Source: ZC4RG29 sp035304385 (GTDB lineage: Bacteria; Bacteroidota; Bacteroidia; Cytophagales; Cyclobacteriaceae). Taken from it: a DNA stretch of 64,000 nt. A model generated the notes under the pieces. It did no database searches, was not told the DNA's origin, and worked only from the letters and a program-made list of their open reading frames with translations. The translations under genes and the position numbers were made by a program. Position 1 is the stretch's first letter; each line of letters opens with the position of its first letter. The stretch lies in NCBI GenBank assembly GCA_035304385.1, contig DATGQD010000044.1:62001-126000 (forward strand). Direction: 5' to 3'. Shown piece after piece: positions 25,035 through 34,039 of the stretch.

Positions 25035-26609
25035 TCAGACACCGAGCATAAGCCGCCCGGGATCTTCCAGCAGTTCCTTGACGCGGAACAGGAAGCTCAC
25101 AGACTCCCTGCCGTCAATGATACGGTGGTCGTATGATAAAGCGACAAACATAACCGGTCGGATAACGATCTCTCCGTTCTTTACTACCGGTCGTTGAACG
25201 ATGTTGTGCATTCCAAGGATGGCCGCCTGCGGTGGATTCAAAATGGGCGTTGACAGCATCGACCCGAACACACCCCCATTGGTGATCGAAAACGTTCCGC
25301 CCTGCATCTCGTCGATAGACAACTTACCATCCCGTGCCCTTACGGCAAGCCGTGCGATTTCCGATTCGATCTGATCGAAGGTGAGCGCGTCTGCATTTCG
25401 CACGACAGGAACGACAAGTCCGCGCGGTGTGGAGACGGCAATGGAAACGTCGCAATAATCGTGGTATATGATTTCGTCACCGTCAAGCTGCGCGTTGACC
25501 GCGGGCCATTCTTTTAATGCCTGGCATACGGCCTTCGTGAAGAATGACATAAAGCCGAGTCCTATACCGTATTTCTCCTTGAACTTGTCCTTGAATTGGC
25601 TGCGCAAGTCCATGATGGCCTTCATGTCGACTTCATTGAAGGTGGTGAGCATCGCGGTTTCGTTTCTCACCGCGACCAACCGCCGGGCGATCGTTCTCCG
25701 CAGCGACGACATTTTTTCCCTCCGCGTATTGCGCGTTCCAGCCGGAACCGGAACCGCCGCATCGGGTTCAGGGGCAGAAGGCTTGCTCTTTTCAGCCGGG
25801 GGTTGAGCCTTCATGGCATCTTCTTTTGTAATGCGGCCATCGCGACCGGTACCCTTCACATCGTCGGCCTTAATGCCTTTCTCTTCCAGTATTTTCGCAG
25901 CGGCGGGCGAGGGATGGCCGGCCGCGTATGTGCTGCTTTCCGCTGCGGCGGGCGCTGCCGACGGCGGCGCCTCCTTCTTTGCCGGTGCATCACCCGCACC
26001 TACTTCAATCGTGCAAATGAGGCCGCCCACGGGAAGGGTTTCATTTTCCTTTGCGGCAATACGCAGAATGCCCGCAGCTTCCGCCGGTAGCTCGAACGTG
26101 GCCTTGTCCGATTCTACTTCAGCAATGATTTCATCGAGTTCTACCCGGTCGCCGTCCTTTTTCAGCCAGGTCGACAGCGTAACTTCCGTAATGGATTCGC
26201 CGACGGCGGGAACACGCATCTCGTGTACCTTCGGTGGCCCCTCTTTGGCGGCGGTGTCCGTTGCAGCCTTTGATGTCTCCGCCTTGGCTGCGCCTGCATC
26301 TGCATCTGCCTTTGCGTCTGAACCTGCCGCTGCCTTCTGTTTAGCTTTTCCGCCGGAACTCTTTCCCTCTGCTCCGGAAGGTTCAATCTCGCAAACTACT
26401 TCTCCCACAGGAACGGTCTCGCCTTCCTGCTTTACAATACGGAGGACACCCGGTTCGGGCGCGGTAAGTTCAAAGGTGGCTTTATCGGATTCAAGTTCCG
26501 CGATCACTTCGTCCATTTCGACGGTGTCGCCATCCTTACGATGCCAGCTGCCTATGGTTACTTCTGTAATGGATTCTCCTACGGTTGGTACTTTTACCTG
26601 GACGGCCAT
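25035..26609 (-). CDS. sucB: 2-oxoglutarate dehydrogenase E2, dihydrolipoyl succinyltransferase
   Basis: Core acyltransferase of the 2-oxoglutarate dehydrogenase complex, 524 residues. Two lipoyl domains are present (about 1-78 and 128-203) with lipoylated lysines K43 and K169 in ESDKATFEL motifs, then a peripheral-subunit-binding domain (230-267), and a catalytic domain with H495 and D499 in DHRIIDG. Two lipoyl domains are more than the single one usual for SucB, but occur in Bacteroidota. The first linker is Ala/Asp-rich and contains a TGCATC microsatellite. Gap of 25 bp from sucA. Confidence 0.95.
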   Translation of the reverse strand: MAVQVKVPTVGESITEVTIGSWHRKDGDTVEMDEVIAELESDKATFELTAPEPGVLRIVKQEGETVPVGEVVCEIEPSGAEGKSSGGKAKQKAAAGSDAKADADAGAAKAETSKAATDTAAKEGPPKVHEMRVPAVGESITEVTLSTWLKKDGDRVELDEIIAEVESDKATFELPAEAAGILRIAAKENETLPVGGLICTIEVGAGDAPAKKEAPPSAAPAAAESSTYAAGHPSPAAAKILEEKGIKADDVKGTGRDGRITKEDAMKAQPPAEKSKPSAPEPDAAVPVPAGTRNTRREKMSSLRRTIARRLVAVRNETAMLTTFNEVDMKAIMDLRSQFKDKFKEKYGIGLGFMSFFTKAVCQALKEWPAVNAQLDGDEIIYHDYCDVSIAVSTPRGLVVPVVRNADALTFDQIESEIARLAVRARDGKLSIDEMQGGTFSITNGGVFGSMLSTPILNPPQAAILGMHNIVQRPVVKNGEIVIRPVMFVALSYDHRIIDGRESVSFLFRVKELLEDPGRLMLGV

Positions 26610-26634
26610 GGATAGGGTTTCGGTTTTAGTTTAC

Positions 26635-29361
26635 TTAATCTTCAAATGCCTTCGCGACGATCTTTTCCTGTTCAACGCGGTGAACCTTGGCAAAACCTGT
26701 GGCAGGCGAAGCGCTCGCCTTGCGCGAAACGATCTTCAGCTTATCGTTCGGCATCATCCGATGTATGTATGATACGTATCCCATGTTTGCAGGTTCTTCC
26801 TGAACCCACATCCGGTCGTCGGTCTTGTATTTGTCGAGGATCGCGCGCACCTTCTTTTCGGGGAACGGATAAAGCTGCTCGAGTCGAACCAGCGCTACAT
26901 CCGTTATTTTTTTCTTCTGGCGGTATTCAAGCAGGTCATAGTAAACCTTGCCGGTACACAGTACCACCCGTCTTGCCTTTTTCGCATCTACGGTCGTGTC
27001 GTCGAGCACTTCCTGGAACCGTCCCTTAGTGAAGTCGTCAATAGGCGAGGCTACCAGGGGATGACGCAGCAAAGATTTTGGAGAGAGCACCACACAGGGC
27101 TTGCGAAACTCCCACGCGACCTGCCGACGGAGCAGGTGAAAGAAATTGGCCGCGGTAGTCAGGTTCGCAACGATCATATTGTACTCGGCACAAAGCTGGA
27201 GGAATCGCTCGGGCTTCGCGCTGCTGTGTTCCGGTCCCTGGCCTTCGTACCCATGCGGCAGCAGCATTACGAGTCCGTTCATGCGTTGCCACTTCGATTC
27301 AGCGCTGGAAATGAACTGGTCGATCATTACCTGTGCACCATTCGCAAAGTCGCCAAACTGCGCCTCCCACAACACGAGCGCCCGGGGCGATGCCATGGCA
27401 TAGCCATATTCAAAACCGAGCACGCCGTACTCCGACAGCAGGGAGTTGTAGATATGGAACTTCGCCTGGTTCTCATCGAGGTGGTTCAAGGCACAATACG
27501 ATTCGTTCGTTTCGGCGTCGAAGACGTACGCGTGCCGATGGGAGAACGTGCCGCGAATGGTGTCCTGTCCGGACATGCGAACGGGCGTGCTCTCGAGGAG
27601 CAGCGAGCCATACGCCAGCAATTCAGCTTCCGCCCATCCCAGTTGGCGGGTTTCGAAGAACGCGGTCTTTCTGTCGCGCAGCAGTTTTTCAATCTGTTTG
27701 ATGGGCTTGAATCCCTGCGGTATGGTGATGAGGGCCTGACCGACTTTCTCTACGATATCAGCCGGGATGGACGTATCGGGCGACACGTCAAAGTCTTCGG
27801 GCCGTGCCCAACGCATTTGCTCCCACTCTTCCTCCACTTTTTGCGCGCGGTATGGCAGCGGCTTTTGCTTCACTTCGTTGAGGCGATCCTGCAACTGGTC
27901 GCGAAACTTCTTGTCCATCGTATCCGCCAGCGCGGAGTCAAGCTCGCCACCCTCTACCAGCTTGCGTGCATATACCTCACGCGGGTTGGGATGGCGGGCA
28001 ATGATGTTGTACAATTTCGGCTGGGTAAACTTCGGCTCGTCGCTTTCGTTATGGCCGTGTCTGCGATAGCACAACAGATCGATGAAAATATCCTTTTGGA
28101 AACGCTGACGGTACTCGACGGCCAGGTTGGCTGCGAACGATACAGCCTCGGCGTCGTCGCCGTTGACGTGGAGTACAGGCGCATCCACAATCTTGGCGAT
28201 GTCGGTACAGTAAATACTGGTACGCGCATCGTCGTAGTCGGTAGTAAAGCCTACCTGGTTGTTGATAACAAAGTGGATCGTGCCCCCGGTGAAGTATCCC
28301 GGAAGACCGGACATTTGCACCACCTCGTAGACAACACCCTGACCGGCGACGGAAGCGTCACCGTGAATGAGAACGGCCATGGCCTTCGATATATCTCCGG
28401 CGTATTCGTCGTCGATCTGGCCACGCGTATACCCGAGCACCAGCGGATCTACCGCCTCCAGGTGGGAAGGGTTTGGCGTAAGCTTTACATAAATCTTTTT
28501 CCTCGACGGCGTGAGGATGTGGCTGGAATAGCCCAGGTGGTATTTTACGTCGCCGTCGCCCATGGTTAGGTCCGGACTGACGTTGCCTTCAAATTCAGTA
28601 AATATCTGTTCGTAGGTCTTTCCCAGTATGTTCGAAAGAACATTAAGTCTGCCGCGGTGCGCCATGCCGATGACCACCTCTTTGGTCTCCAGCTCAGCCG
28701 CACGGTTGATGATGGTCTGCAGGGCAGGAATGGTGTTCTCGCCGCCCTCCAGGGAGAAGCGCTTTTGCCCCAGGAATTTGGTATGGAGAAAGTTTTCGAA
28801 CACGACCGCCTCGTTGAGCTTCGTGAGGATCATTTTCTTGACCTCAATGCTCGGGTTGTAGGCGTAGTATTCCCGTTCGATCTTGTCGAGCAGCCACTGG
28901 CGAATCTCTTCATTGCGGATAAAGTTGATCTCGAAGCCTATAGGGCCCAGGTATACGGCCTCCAGCTTGGCAATGATATCCCGAAGTTTGGCCCTTCCCA
29001 TTTGGATTTCGGCCCCGACATCAAACTCGGTGTCGAGATCCGCTTCGCTGAGCCCCACATCCGAGAGGGCCAGGTGCACCTTGTGGTCCCTTCTTGGCCG
29101 GACCGGGTTGGTCTTCGACTTGAGATGCCCGAAAGAACGGTAGGCGAAGATCAGATTTCGTACCTGCGCCTCCTTGAGGGTAAGACTTTCTTCCCTTGTT
29201 GTGACATGACCGTTTTCGCCGTATCGCTGCTGGGAGAATTCGTAGCCCTCAAAAAACTTCTGCCAGGTAACGTCGACGGAAGAAGGGTCTTGTTTGTAAT
29301 TTTGGTAGAGTTTATCCAGGTACCCAACGTCCGCGTTGGAGATATATGAATATTTGTCCAT
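26635..29361 (-). CDS. sucA: 2-oxoglutarate dehydrogenase E1 (thiamine diphosphate)
   Basis: Decarboxylates 2-oxoglutarate and transfers the succinyl group to SucB in the TCA cycle. From the start MDKYSYISNADVGYL the protein is 908 residues with the family blocks VVIGMAHRGRLNVL, HGDASVAGQGVVYE, GHNESDEPKFTQP and a C-terminal pyrimidine-binding region with LLPHGYEGQGPEHSS. A start 12 codons upstream (29397) lies inside the -7 box and is rejected. First gene of the sucA-sucB-lpdA operon. A long open frame on the opposite strand is a coding-bias shadow. Confidence 0.97.
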   Translation of the reverse strand: MDKYSYISNADVGYLDKLYQNYKQDPSSVDVTWQKFFEGYEFSQQRYGENGHVTTREESLTLKEAQVRNLIFAYRSFGHLKSKTNPVRPRRDHKVHLALSDVGLSEADLDTEFDVGAEIQMGRAKLRDIIAKLEAVYLGPIGFEINFIRNEEIRQWLLDKIEREYYAYNPSIEVKKMILTKLNEAVVFENFLHTKFLGQKRFSLEGGENTIPALQTIINRAAELETKEVVIGMAHRGRLNVLSNILGKTYEQIFTEFEGNVSPDLTMGDGDVKYHLGYSSHILTPSRKKIYVKLTPNPSHLEAVDPLVLGYTRGQIDDEYAGDISKAMAVLIHGDASVAGQGVVYEVVQMSGLPGYFTGGTIHFVINNQVGFTTDYDDARTSIYCTDIAKIVDAPVLHVNGDDAEAVSFAANLAVEYRQRFQKDIFIDLLCYRRHGHNESDEPKFTQPKLYNIIARHPNPREVYARKLVEGGELDSALADTMDKKFRDQLQDRLNEVKQKPLPYRAQKVEEEWEQMRWARPEDFDVSPDTSIPADIVEKVGQALITIPQGFKPIKQIEKLLRDRKTAFFETRQLGWAEAELLAYGSLLLESTPVRMSGQDTIRGTFSHRHAYVFDAETNESYCALNHLDENQAKFHIYNSLLSEYGVLGFEYGYAMASPRALVLWEAQFGDFANGAQVMIDQFISSAESKWQRMNGLVMLLPHGYEGQGPEHSSAKPERFLQLCAEYNMIVANLTTAANFFHLLRRQVAWEFRKPCVVLSPKSLLRHPLVASPIDDFTKGRFQEVLDDTTVDAKKARRVVLCTGKVYYDLLEYRQKKKITDVALVRLEQLYPFPEKKVRAILDKYKTDDRMWVQEEPANMGYVSYIHRMMPNDKLKIVSRKASASPATGFAKVHRVEQEKIVAKAFED

Positions 29362-29394
29362 CACAATTGGCTGTACGCCATCGTTAACACATAC

Positions 29395-29402
29395 CAAAGT
29401 TA
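29395..29402 (-). promoter_or_regulatory. Bacteroidota -7 promoter box of sucA-sucB-lpdA
   Basis: On the minus strand TAACTTTG, an exact TAnnTTTG match, giving a leader of about 30 nt to the sucA start at 29361. No clear -33 TTTG was seen. Confidence 0.55.
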
Positions 29403-29490
29403 GGGAACGAAGTTACTATAAAAAAATTGTATAACCGTATAAGCAAATATATTTGACAGTCAGCCTTTTACAGGAACCCCGTAAATGAAC

Positions 29491-29521
29491 CTTGTCTGAC
29501 TAAAAATTTGAATTATCTTTG
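29491..29521 (+). promoter_or_regulatory. Promoter of rpsP
   Basis: CTTG (29491-29494), 19 bp, then TATCTTTG (29514-29521), an exact -7 box. It leads the rpsP-rimM-trmD group and is divergent from the sucA promoter. Confidence 0.65.
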
Positions 29522-29574
29522 CGGTCTTTTACATGCGAACCTGGACGAGATCCACAAAAAAGAAAACAACTTAA

Positions 29575-30159
29575 ATGGCAGTAAAGATCAGATTGGCCCG
29601 CAGGGGCCGCAAGAAACTGGCATTGTACGACGTAGTTGTCGCCGATGCCAGGGCGCCACGGGATGGCCGTTTCATTGAAAAGCTGGGAACCTACAATCCC
29701 CTGACGGTTCCGGCAACTGTCGAAATCAACGACGAAAGGGCCTTTCATTGGATAATGAACGGCGCCCAACCTACCGACACGGTGAAATCCGTGCTGTCTT
29801 ACCGCGGTGTATTGCTGAAGAAGCATCTTCAGATCGGCGTGCTGAAGGGCGCGTTGACCCAGGAACAGGCCGACGCCCGGCTGGCTGAATGGCTTAAGGA
29901 AAAGGAGGCCAAGGTGAAGAAGAAGGCCGAGAAGCTGGCGGAATCCAAGGCTGCAGAGAGCAAGGCCCGGAAAGATGCCGAAACCAAGGTTAAAGAGGCG
30001 CGCGCGGAAGCGATACGCAAGAAGTCGATTGTACCTGAAGAAGAGGCGGCACCCGCCGAGAACGCAGGCGAGGAGCAGGCAGCAGCCCCGGAAGCTACCG
30101 GCGCACCTGAGGCCCCTGAAGCCGGCGCAACTCCGGAGTCGGGCGCAGCCGAATCCTGA
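29575..30159 (+). CDS. rpsP: 30S ribosomal protein S16 with acidic/Ala-rich tail
   Basis: Small-subunit ribosomal protein S16. The core (about residues 1-80) begins with the signature AVKIRLARRGRKK and contains DGRFIEKLGTYNPL. Whereas S16 is usually 80-90 residues, this one has 194: from about residue 98 a Lys/Glu/Ala coiled-coil-like stretch is followed by an Ala/Pro/Glu-rich tail (about 150-194). Such extensions are known in Bacteroidota S16; the function is unknown. First of the rpsP-rimM-trmD-rplS group, with a terminator hairpin before rimM. Confidence 0.97.
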   Translation: MAVKIRLARRGRKKLALYDVVVADARAPRDGRFIEKLGTYNPLTVPATVEINDERAFHWIMNGAQPTDTVKSVLSYRGVLLKKHLQIGVLKGALTQEQADARLAEWLKEKEAKVKKKAEKLAESKAAESKARKDAETKVKEARAEAIRKKSIVPEEEAAPAENAGEEQAAAPEATGAPEAPEAGATPESGAAES

Positions 30160-30192
30160 GCGACGCGTCGTTCTGACCATGATATTCTCTAC

Positions 30193-30226
30193 ACGCCGGG
30201 CAGACATGCTCCGGCGTTTTTGTTTT
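30193..30226 (+). terminator. Hairpin and T-run between rpsP and rimM
   Basis: ACGCCGG (30193-30199) and CCGGCGT (30211-30217) with an 11-nt loop, then TTTTGTTTT. It would lower rimM-trmD expression relative to S16. Confidence 0.72.
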
Positions 30227-30236
30227 ACGGTGCACC

Positions 30237-30755
30237 ATGAGTCGTTCCGAATACTTTCTCATTGGCAAAGTGACCCGCCCCCACGGACTGAAGGGGTCGG
30301 TCACGATTTCCCTGCGATCTGAGGCGCCCGACCTCACATCACTGGATGTAGTCTACCTTGGGCAAAGCGGATCGTTCGTTCCTTACTTTGTAGATTCGGT
30401 CTCGTCAAGGGGTACCCGTGCCTACGTGAAGTTTCAGGATTTCAACACCCACGAAGATGCTGCCTCCATATCCGGTCTTGGCGTATTTCTCCCTATTGCC
30501 GCGCGGCCCGCACCCGGTGACGGCGGCTTTTACAGCGACGAGATCGCCGGCTTCTCCGTGTTTACCGGAGACGGTGTGTTGCTGGGCACCGTACGTGAAG
30601 TGGCCGATGCGGGACCTGCACGTCTGGTGGTGGTAGAACATGAAGGGCGGGAGGTACTCATTCCGGTAAACGGGCCGTTTATTCAGTCCGTCGACACCGA
30701 CAAGAAGACCATCCTCGTAGAACTGCCTGACGGATTTCTCGACCTCAATACCTGA
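30237..30755 (+). CDS. rimM: Ribosome maturation factor RimM
   Basis: Assists late assembly of the 30S subunit head and binds S19. The 172 residues have the N-terminal GKVTRPHGLKGSVTI and the PRC-like C-terminal region with VEHEGREVLIPVNGPFI and the final DLPDGFLDL-type ending (here ELPDGFLDL). Located between rpsP and trmD, the classic order, and only 5 bp before trmD. A terminator-like hairpin precedes it. Confidence 0.95.
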   Translation: MSRSEYFLIGKVTRPHGLKGSVTISLRSEAPDLTSLDVVYLGQSGSFVPYFVDSVSSRGTRAYVKFQDFNTHEDAASISGLGVFLPIAARPAPGDGGFYSDEIAGFSVFTGDGVLLGTVREVADAGPARLVVVEHEGREVLIPVNGPFIQSVDTDKKTILVELPDGFLDLNT

Positions 30756-30760
30756 TCCTC

Positions 30761-31477
30761 ATGCATATCGACATCATAACCTGCCTCCCCCGTCTTCTTG
30801 AGAGCCCCTTCAGCGACTCCATTTTGAAGCGTGCGATTACCAGGGGACTCGTCGAGATCAACGTGATCGACCTTAGGGCGTACGCCACCGATCGCCACCG
30901 TTCCGTTGACGATTACGCATACGGCGGGGGCGCTGGCATGGTATTGATGATCGAGCCCATCGACAGGTGCATAGCCGACCTGAAATCGCAACGGTCGTAC
31001 GACGACATCATTTATATGAGCCCGGACGGCGAACCTTTTCGTCAGTCGATCGCGAACGCGCTGAGCCTCAAACAGAATCTGATCCTGCTTTGCGGCCATT
31101 ATAAGGGCGTCGATGAGCGCGTCCGGCAACACCTGGTGACCCGGGAAATCAGTATCGGCGATTATGTGCTGTCGGGTGGCGAGCTGGCGGCCGCCGTCGT
31201 CGCCGACGCGGTGGTTCGGCTGATTCCCGGCGTGCTTTCCGACGAAACATCGGCCCTGAGCGACTCCTTCCAGGACAACCTGATCGCGCCCCCGGTATAC
31301 ACCCGACCGGCCGACTATAAGGGCTGGAAGGTGCCCGACGTGCTTTTGAGCGGCCATGAAGCCAAAATCGAGGCCTGGCGCCATGAAATGGCCCTGGAGC
31401 GTACCAGGCTCCGCCGCCCGGGATTGCTGGCCGACAACCGGGACGAACCGGGCAACATTCCCGCCGGGGAGCGCTGA
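30761..31477 (+). CDS. trmD: tRNA (guanine(37)-N1)-methyltransferase
   Basis: SPOUT-class methyltransferase making m1G37 in tRNAs, which prevents frameshifting. The 238 residues include the motifs DDYAYGGGAGMVLM, LLCGHYKGVDERV and EISIGDYVLSGGELAA of the knotted SAM-binding site. It is five bases after rimM. The rplS promoter lies just after its stop, so ribosomal protein L19 can be transcribed separately. Confidence 0.97.
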   Translation: MHIDIITCLPRLLESPFSDSILKRAITRGLVEINVIDLRAYATDRHRSVDDYAYGGGAGMVLMIEPIDRCIADLKSQRSYDDIIYMSPDGEPFRQSIANALSLKQNLILLCGHYKGVDERVRQHLVTREISIGDYVLSGGELAAAVVADAVVRLIPGVLSDETSALSDSFQDNLIAPPVYTRPADYKGWKVPDVLLSGHEAKIEAWRHEMALERTRLRRPGLLADNRDEPGNIPAGER

Positions 31478-31494
31478 AATCCGGATACTTTGTC

Positions 31495-31502
31495 TAAATT
31501 TG
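31495..31502 (+). promoter_or_regulatory. Bacteroidota -7 promoter box of rplS
   Basis: TAAATTTG is an exact TAnnTTTG match, 27 bp before the rplS ATG at 31529 and 17 bp after the trmD stop. Confidence 0.55.
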
Positions 31503-31528
31503 CAGTCCGTTTTAGAAAACATAGCATC

Positions 31529-31882
31529 ATGGCTGATTTGGTCAAATTAGTGGAGGAAAAAGAGGGGGCTGATCGTTCGAACACCCCGTCCTTCAAGGCA
31601 GGCGATACCGTCAACGTACACGTTAAGATACGGGAGGGGAACAAGGAGCGTATTCAGCAGTTTCAGGGCGTTGTCATCCAGCGCCGTGGCAAGGGGAGCA
31701 ACGGTGAAACCTTTACCGTCCGCAAAATCTCCAACGGCGTGGGTGTAGAACGGATATTTCCCATCCTGTCTCCCAGCATCAGCAAGATTGACGTGCTGAA
31801 AATCGGCAAGGTACGCCGTGCTAAACTGTACTATATGCGAGGCCGCCAGGGTAAGGCCGCCCGTATTAAGGAAAAACTGTAG
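31529..31882 (+). CDS. rplS: 50S ribosomal protein L19
   Basis: Large-subunit protein L19 at the 30S-50S interface. The 117 residues starting MADLVKLVEEKE contain FKAGDTVNVHVKIREGNKER and QGVVIQRRGKG with the C-terminal KVRRAKLYYMRGRQGKAARI, typical of the family. An upstream in-frame ATG (31490) overlaps the promoter box and adds non-family sequence, so it is rejected. Confidence 0.96.
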   Translation: MADLVKLVEEKEGADRSNTPSFKAGDTVNVHVKIREGNKERIQQFQGVVIQRRGKGSNGETFTVRKISNGVGVERIFPILSPSISKIDVLKIGKVRRAKLYYMRGRQGKAARIKEKL

Positions 31883-31949
31883 ATTTGAGATTTTCGATTT
31901 GCGATCTGTGATTTTCGATTGACCCACTCGCAAATCGATAATCTCAAAT
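31883..31949. repeat. 22-bp inverted repeat of GATTT-type motifs between rplS and accD
   Basis: The left arm 31883-31904 and right arm 31928-31949 are reverse complements with one mismatch; the 23-bp spacer repeats the GATTTTCGATT motif seen in the arms. It begins directly after the rplS stop and could act as a transcript end or be a dispersed intergenic element; it has no T-tract. Confidence 0.7.
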
Positions 31950-31973
31950 CGATAATCCTCAATCAACCATCCC

Positions 31974-32813
31974 ATGGCTTGGTTCAGACGCAGCGATAAA
32001 GGGATCCTCACCCCCACCGAGGCCAAAAGGGAAGTGCCTGACGGGCTTTGGTTCAGATCGCCCAAGGGCAAGATTGTCCATACACGGGAACTCAAGCACA
32101 ACGCCTTTGTGGTGCCCGACGAGGACTACCACGTCCGCATCGGCTCCAAGGAATACTTCGAACTCCTGTTTGATCACAACGAATTCACGGAGCTCGACGC
32201 CGAGATGGAGTCGGACGACCCGCTGAAGTTCTCTGACACAAAAGCCTACCCCGATCGCATTCGCGAATCCCAGGAAAAGACCGAACTGAAGGACGCCATA
32301 CGCACCGCCGTCGGAAAACTCAACGGCATCAACATCGTTATCGGCTGCATGGACTTCAGTTTTATCGGAGGCTCTATGGGCTCCGTTGTCGGCGAAAAAA
32401 TATCCCGGGCCATCGATCACTGTCTGGAGCACCGATTCCCGTTGTTGCTCATCTCACGGTCCGGCGGTGCACGCATGATGGAAGCCGGCCTGTCGCTCAT
32501 GCAAATGGCCAAGACTTCAGCCAAGCTTTCGCTGCTGGACGAAGCGGGCATTCCCTACATCTCGCTCCTCACCGATCCTACTACCGGCGGTGTTACAGCG
32601 TCGTTTGCGATGCTCGGCGATTTCAATATTGCCGAACCGGGCGCGCTCATCGGGTTCGCCGGCCCCCGCGTCATTCGCGAAACCATCGGCAAAGACCTAC
32701 CTAAAGGATTTCAAAGCGCCGAGTTCGTCCTCGACCACGGCTTTCTCGATTTCATCGTCGATCGCCGGAATTTGAAGAACCGGTTGACGGTATTGCTGAA
32801 GATGCTCGCCTGA
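31974..32813 (+). CDS. accD: Acetyl-CoA carboxylase carboxyltransferase subunit beta
   Basis: Beta subunit of the carboxyltransferase that makes malonyl-CoA for fatty acid synthesis, 279 residues. The crotonase-type core is clear: SFIGGSMGSVVGEKISRA, LLISRSGGARMMEAGLSLMQMA and TDPTTGGVTASFAMLGD. The N-terminal segment that normally forms a four-cysteine zinc ribbon aligns in position (DGLWFRSPKGKI and NAFVVPDEDYHVRIG) but all four cysteines are replaced. accA is not adjacent. The 22-bp inverted repeat lies just upstream. Confidence 0.94.
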   Translation: MAWFRRSDKGILTPTEAKREVPDGLWFRSPKGKIVHTRELKHNAFVVPDEDYHVRIGSKEYFELLFDHNEFTELDAEMESDDPLKFSDTKAYPDRIRESQEKTELKDAIRTAVGKLNGINIVIGCMDFSFIGGSMGSVVGEKISRAIDHCLEHRFPLLLISRSGGARMMEAGLSLMQMAKTSAKLSLLDEAGIPYISLLTDPTTGGVTASFAMLGDFNIAEPGALIGFAGPRVIRETIGKDLPKGFQSAEFVLDHGFLDFIVDRRNLKNRLTVLLKMLA

Positions 32814-32905
32814 CCAACGGGCGATTGCCATAAGTGACACCAGGTTGGGTCAGGCGCATTGGCTCCCTTGAGGGATGCAAGGGCGCGCGAAGGCAGTGAC
32901 GCTTA

Positions 32906-33934
32906 CTACCGACTACTCCTGTATTCCTTTACCGTATCAATAAAACACTTCACACTATCCACCTCGGTGTCCGGATAAAGTCCGTGTCCTAGATTGGCGA
33001 TGTGTTTCTCCGGGCCGAAGGCGTCAAGCATTTTGATCGTTTCCTTGCGGATATGATCGCGTGACGCGTAAAGGGCGCAAGGGTCAAGATTCCCTTGCAG
33101 CACTTTGTGGGGCATGAGTTGTCGCGATTCGCGGATGTCCATGTTCCAGTCGAGACCGACCCCTTCACATTGTACCTGAATTAATTCGGCACGGGCAAAG
33201 TAGGCGCCCTTGGGGAAGACGATGCGGGGGACTCCCGTGACTTCTTCGCAAATACGCCGTATGTAGTTCAAAGAGAATTCGCGGTATTGGTCGGGGCCCA
33301 ATACGCCTGCCCAGGAGTCGAAGATCTGGATCGTATCTGCGCCGGCCTGAACCTGACCGTTCAGGTAGTTGATGGTGCTCTCGGTGATCATGCCGAGCAG
33401 CTGGTGTGCCAATTCCGGTTCGCGGTAGAGCATTCCCCGCGCGCGGCTAAACGTCTTGCTGCCGCTCCCTTCCACCATATAGGCGAAGATCGTCCAGGGA
33501 GCACCGGCAAACCCGATGAGGGGCACACGCCCGTTGAGTTCACGTTTGGTGAGCGTAATGCCTTCCGTTACGTAACCAAGCGCTTCCGCCGGGGCTACGC
33601 GCAAGTTGCGCAGGTCGGCGGCGGATTCGATACGGCGCGGAAAGACCGGGCCCCGGTTTTCTTCCATTTCGTAGGGAAGGCCCATAGCTTCGGGGATGAC
33701 GAGGATATCCGAGAAGATAATCGCGGCATCCACCCCGAGGATATCGACGGGTTGAAGGGTGACTTCACAGGCGAGTTCGGGTGTAGTCACCATTTTCTTG
33801 AAACTGCCGGCGCTTTCTCTCACTTTCCGGTATTCAGGAAGGACACGGCCGGCCTGGCGCATAAGCCATACTGGAGTCCGGCGGGCGCCCTTTCCGGACA
33901 GCATGTCGATAAGAAGTGTGTTGTCGGCTTGCAT
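32906..33934 (-). CDS. hemE: Uroporphyrinogen decarboxylase
   Basis: Removes the four acetate carboxyls of uroporphyrinogen III to give coproporphyrinogen III in haem synthesis; cytosolic, no cofactor. The 342 residues have the N-terminal signature PVWLMRQAGRVLPEYR and the conserved IGFAGAPWTIFAYM. A CATATTTG sequence, one base from the -7 consensus, lies 5-12 bp upstream of the ATG, so the mRNA may be nearly leaderless. It is convergent with accD across 92 bp in which I see no gene. Confidence 0.96.
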   Translation of the reverse strand: MQADNTLLIDMLSGKGARRTPVWLMRQAGRVLPEYRKVRESAGSFKKMVTTPELACEVTLQPVDILGVDAAIIFSDILVIPEAMGLPYEMEENRGPVFPRRIESAADLRNLRVAPAEALGYVTEGITLTKRELNGRVPLIGFAGAPWTIFAYMVEGSGSKTFSRARGMLYREPELAHQLLGMITESTINYLNGQVQAGADTIQIFDSWAGVLGPDQYREFSLNYIRRICEEVTGVPRIVFPKGAYFARAELIQVQCEGVGLDWNMDIRESRQLMPHKVLQGNLDPCALYASRDHIRKETIKMLDAFGPEKHIANLGHGLYPDTEVDSVKCFIDTVKEYRSSR

Positions 33935-33989
33935 GGCACAAATATGACAAAAACCGCGACGGAAGCGTCATCATATACCATCAAAACAG

Positions 33990-34015
33990 ACGAGGCCACC
34001 CTAAGGTGGCCTCGT
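33990..34015 (-). terminator. Terminator of the susC-susD pair
   Basis: ACGAGGCCACC (33990-34000) and GGTGGCCTCGT (34005-34015) form a perfect 11-bp stem with a 4-nt loop, followed on the minus strand by CTGTTTTG. It lies 25 bp after the susD stop. Confidence 0.8.
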
Positions 34016-34039
34016 TTGTTATCAGGTATTCCGGATATC

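Noticed and set aside
27061..28569. 502-codon open frame antisense to sucA
   Set aside because: Shadow of sucA with Arg/Leu/Gln-rich composition and no domain pattern.
32814..32905. Possible gene or RNA between accD and hemE
   Set aside because: No open frame with family likeness and no stable terminator-type stem was seen in these 92 bp.
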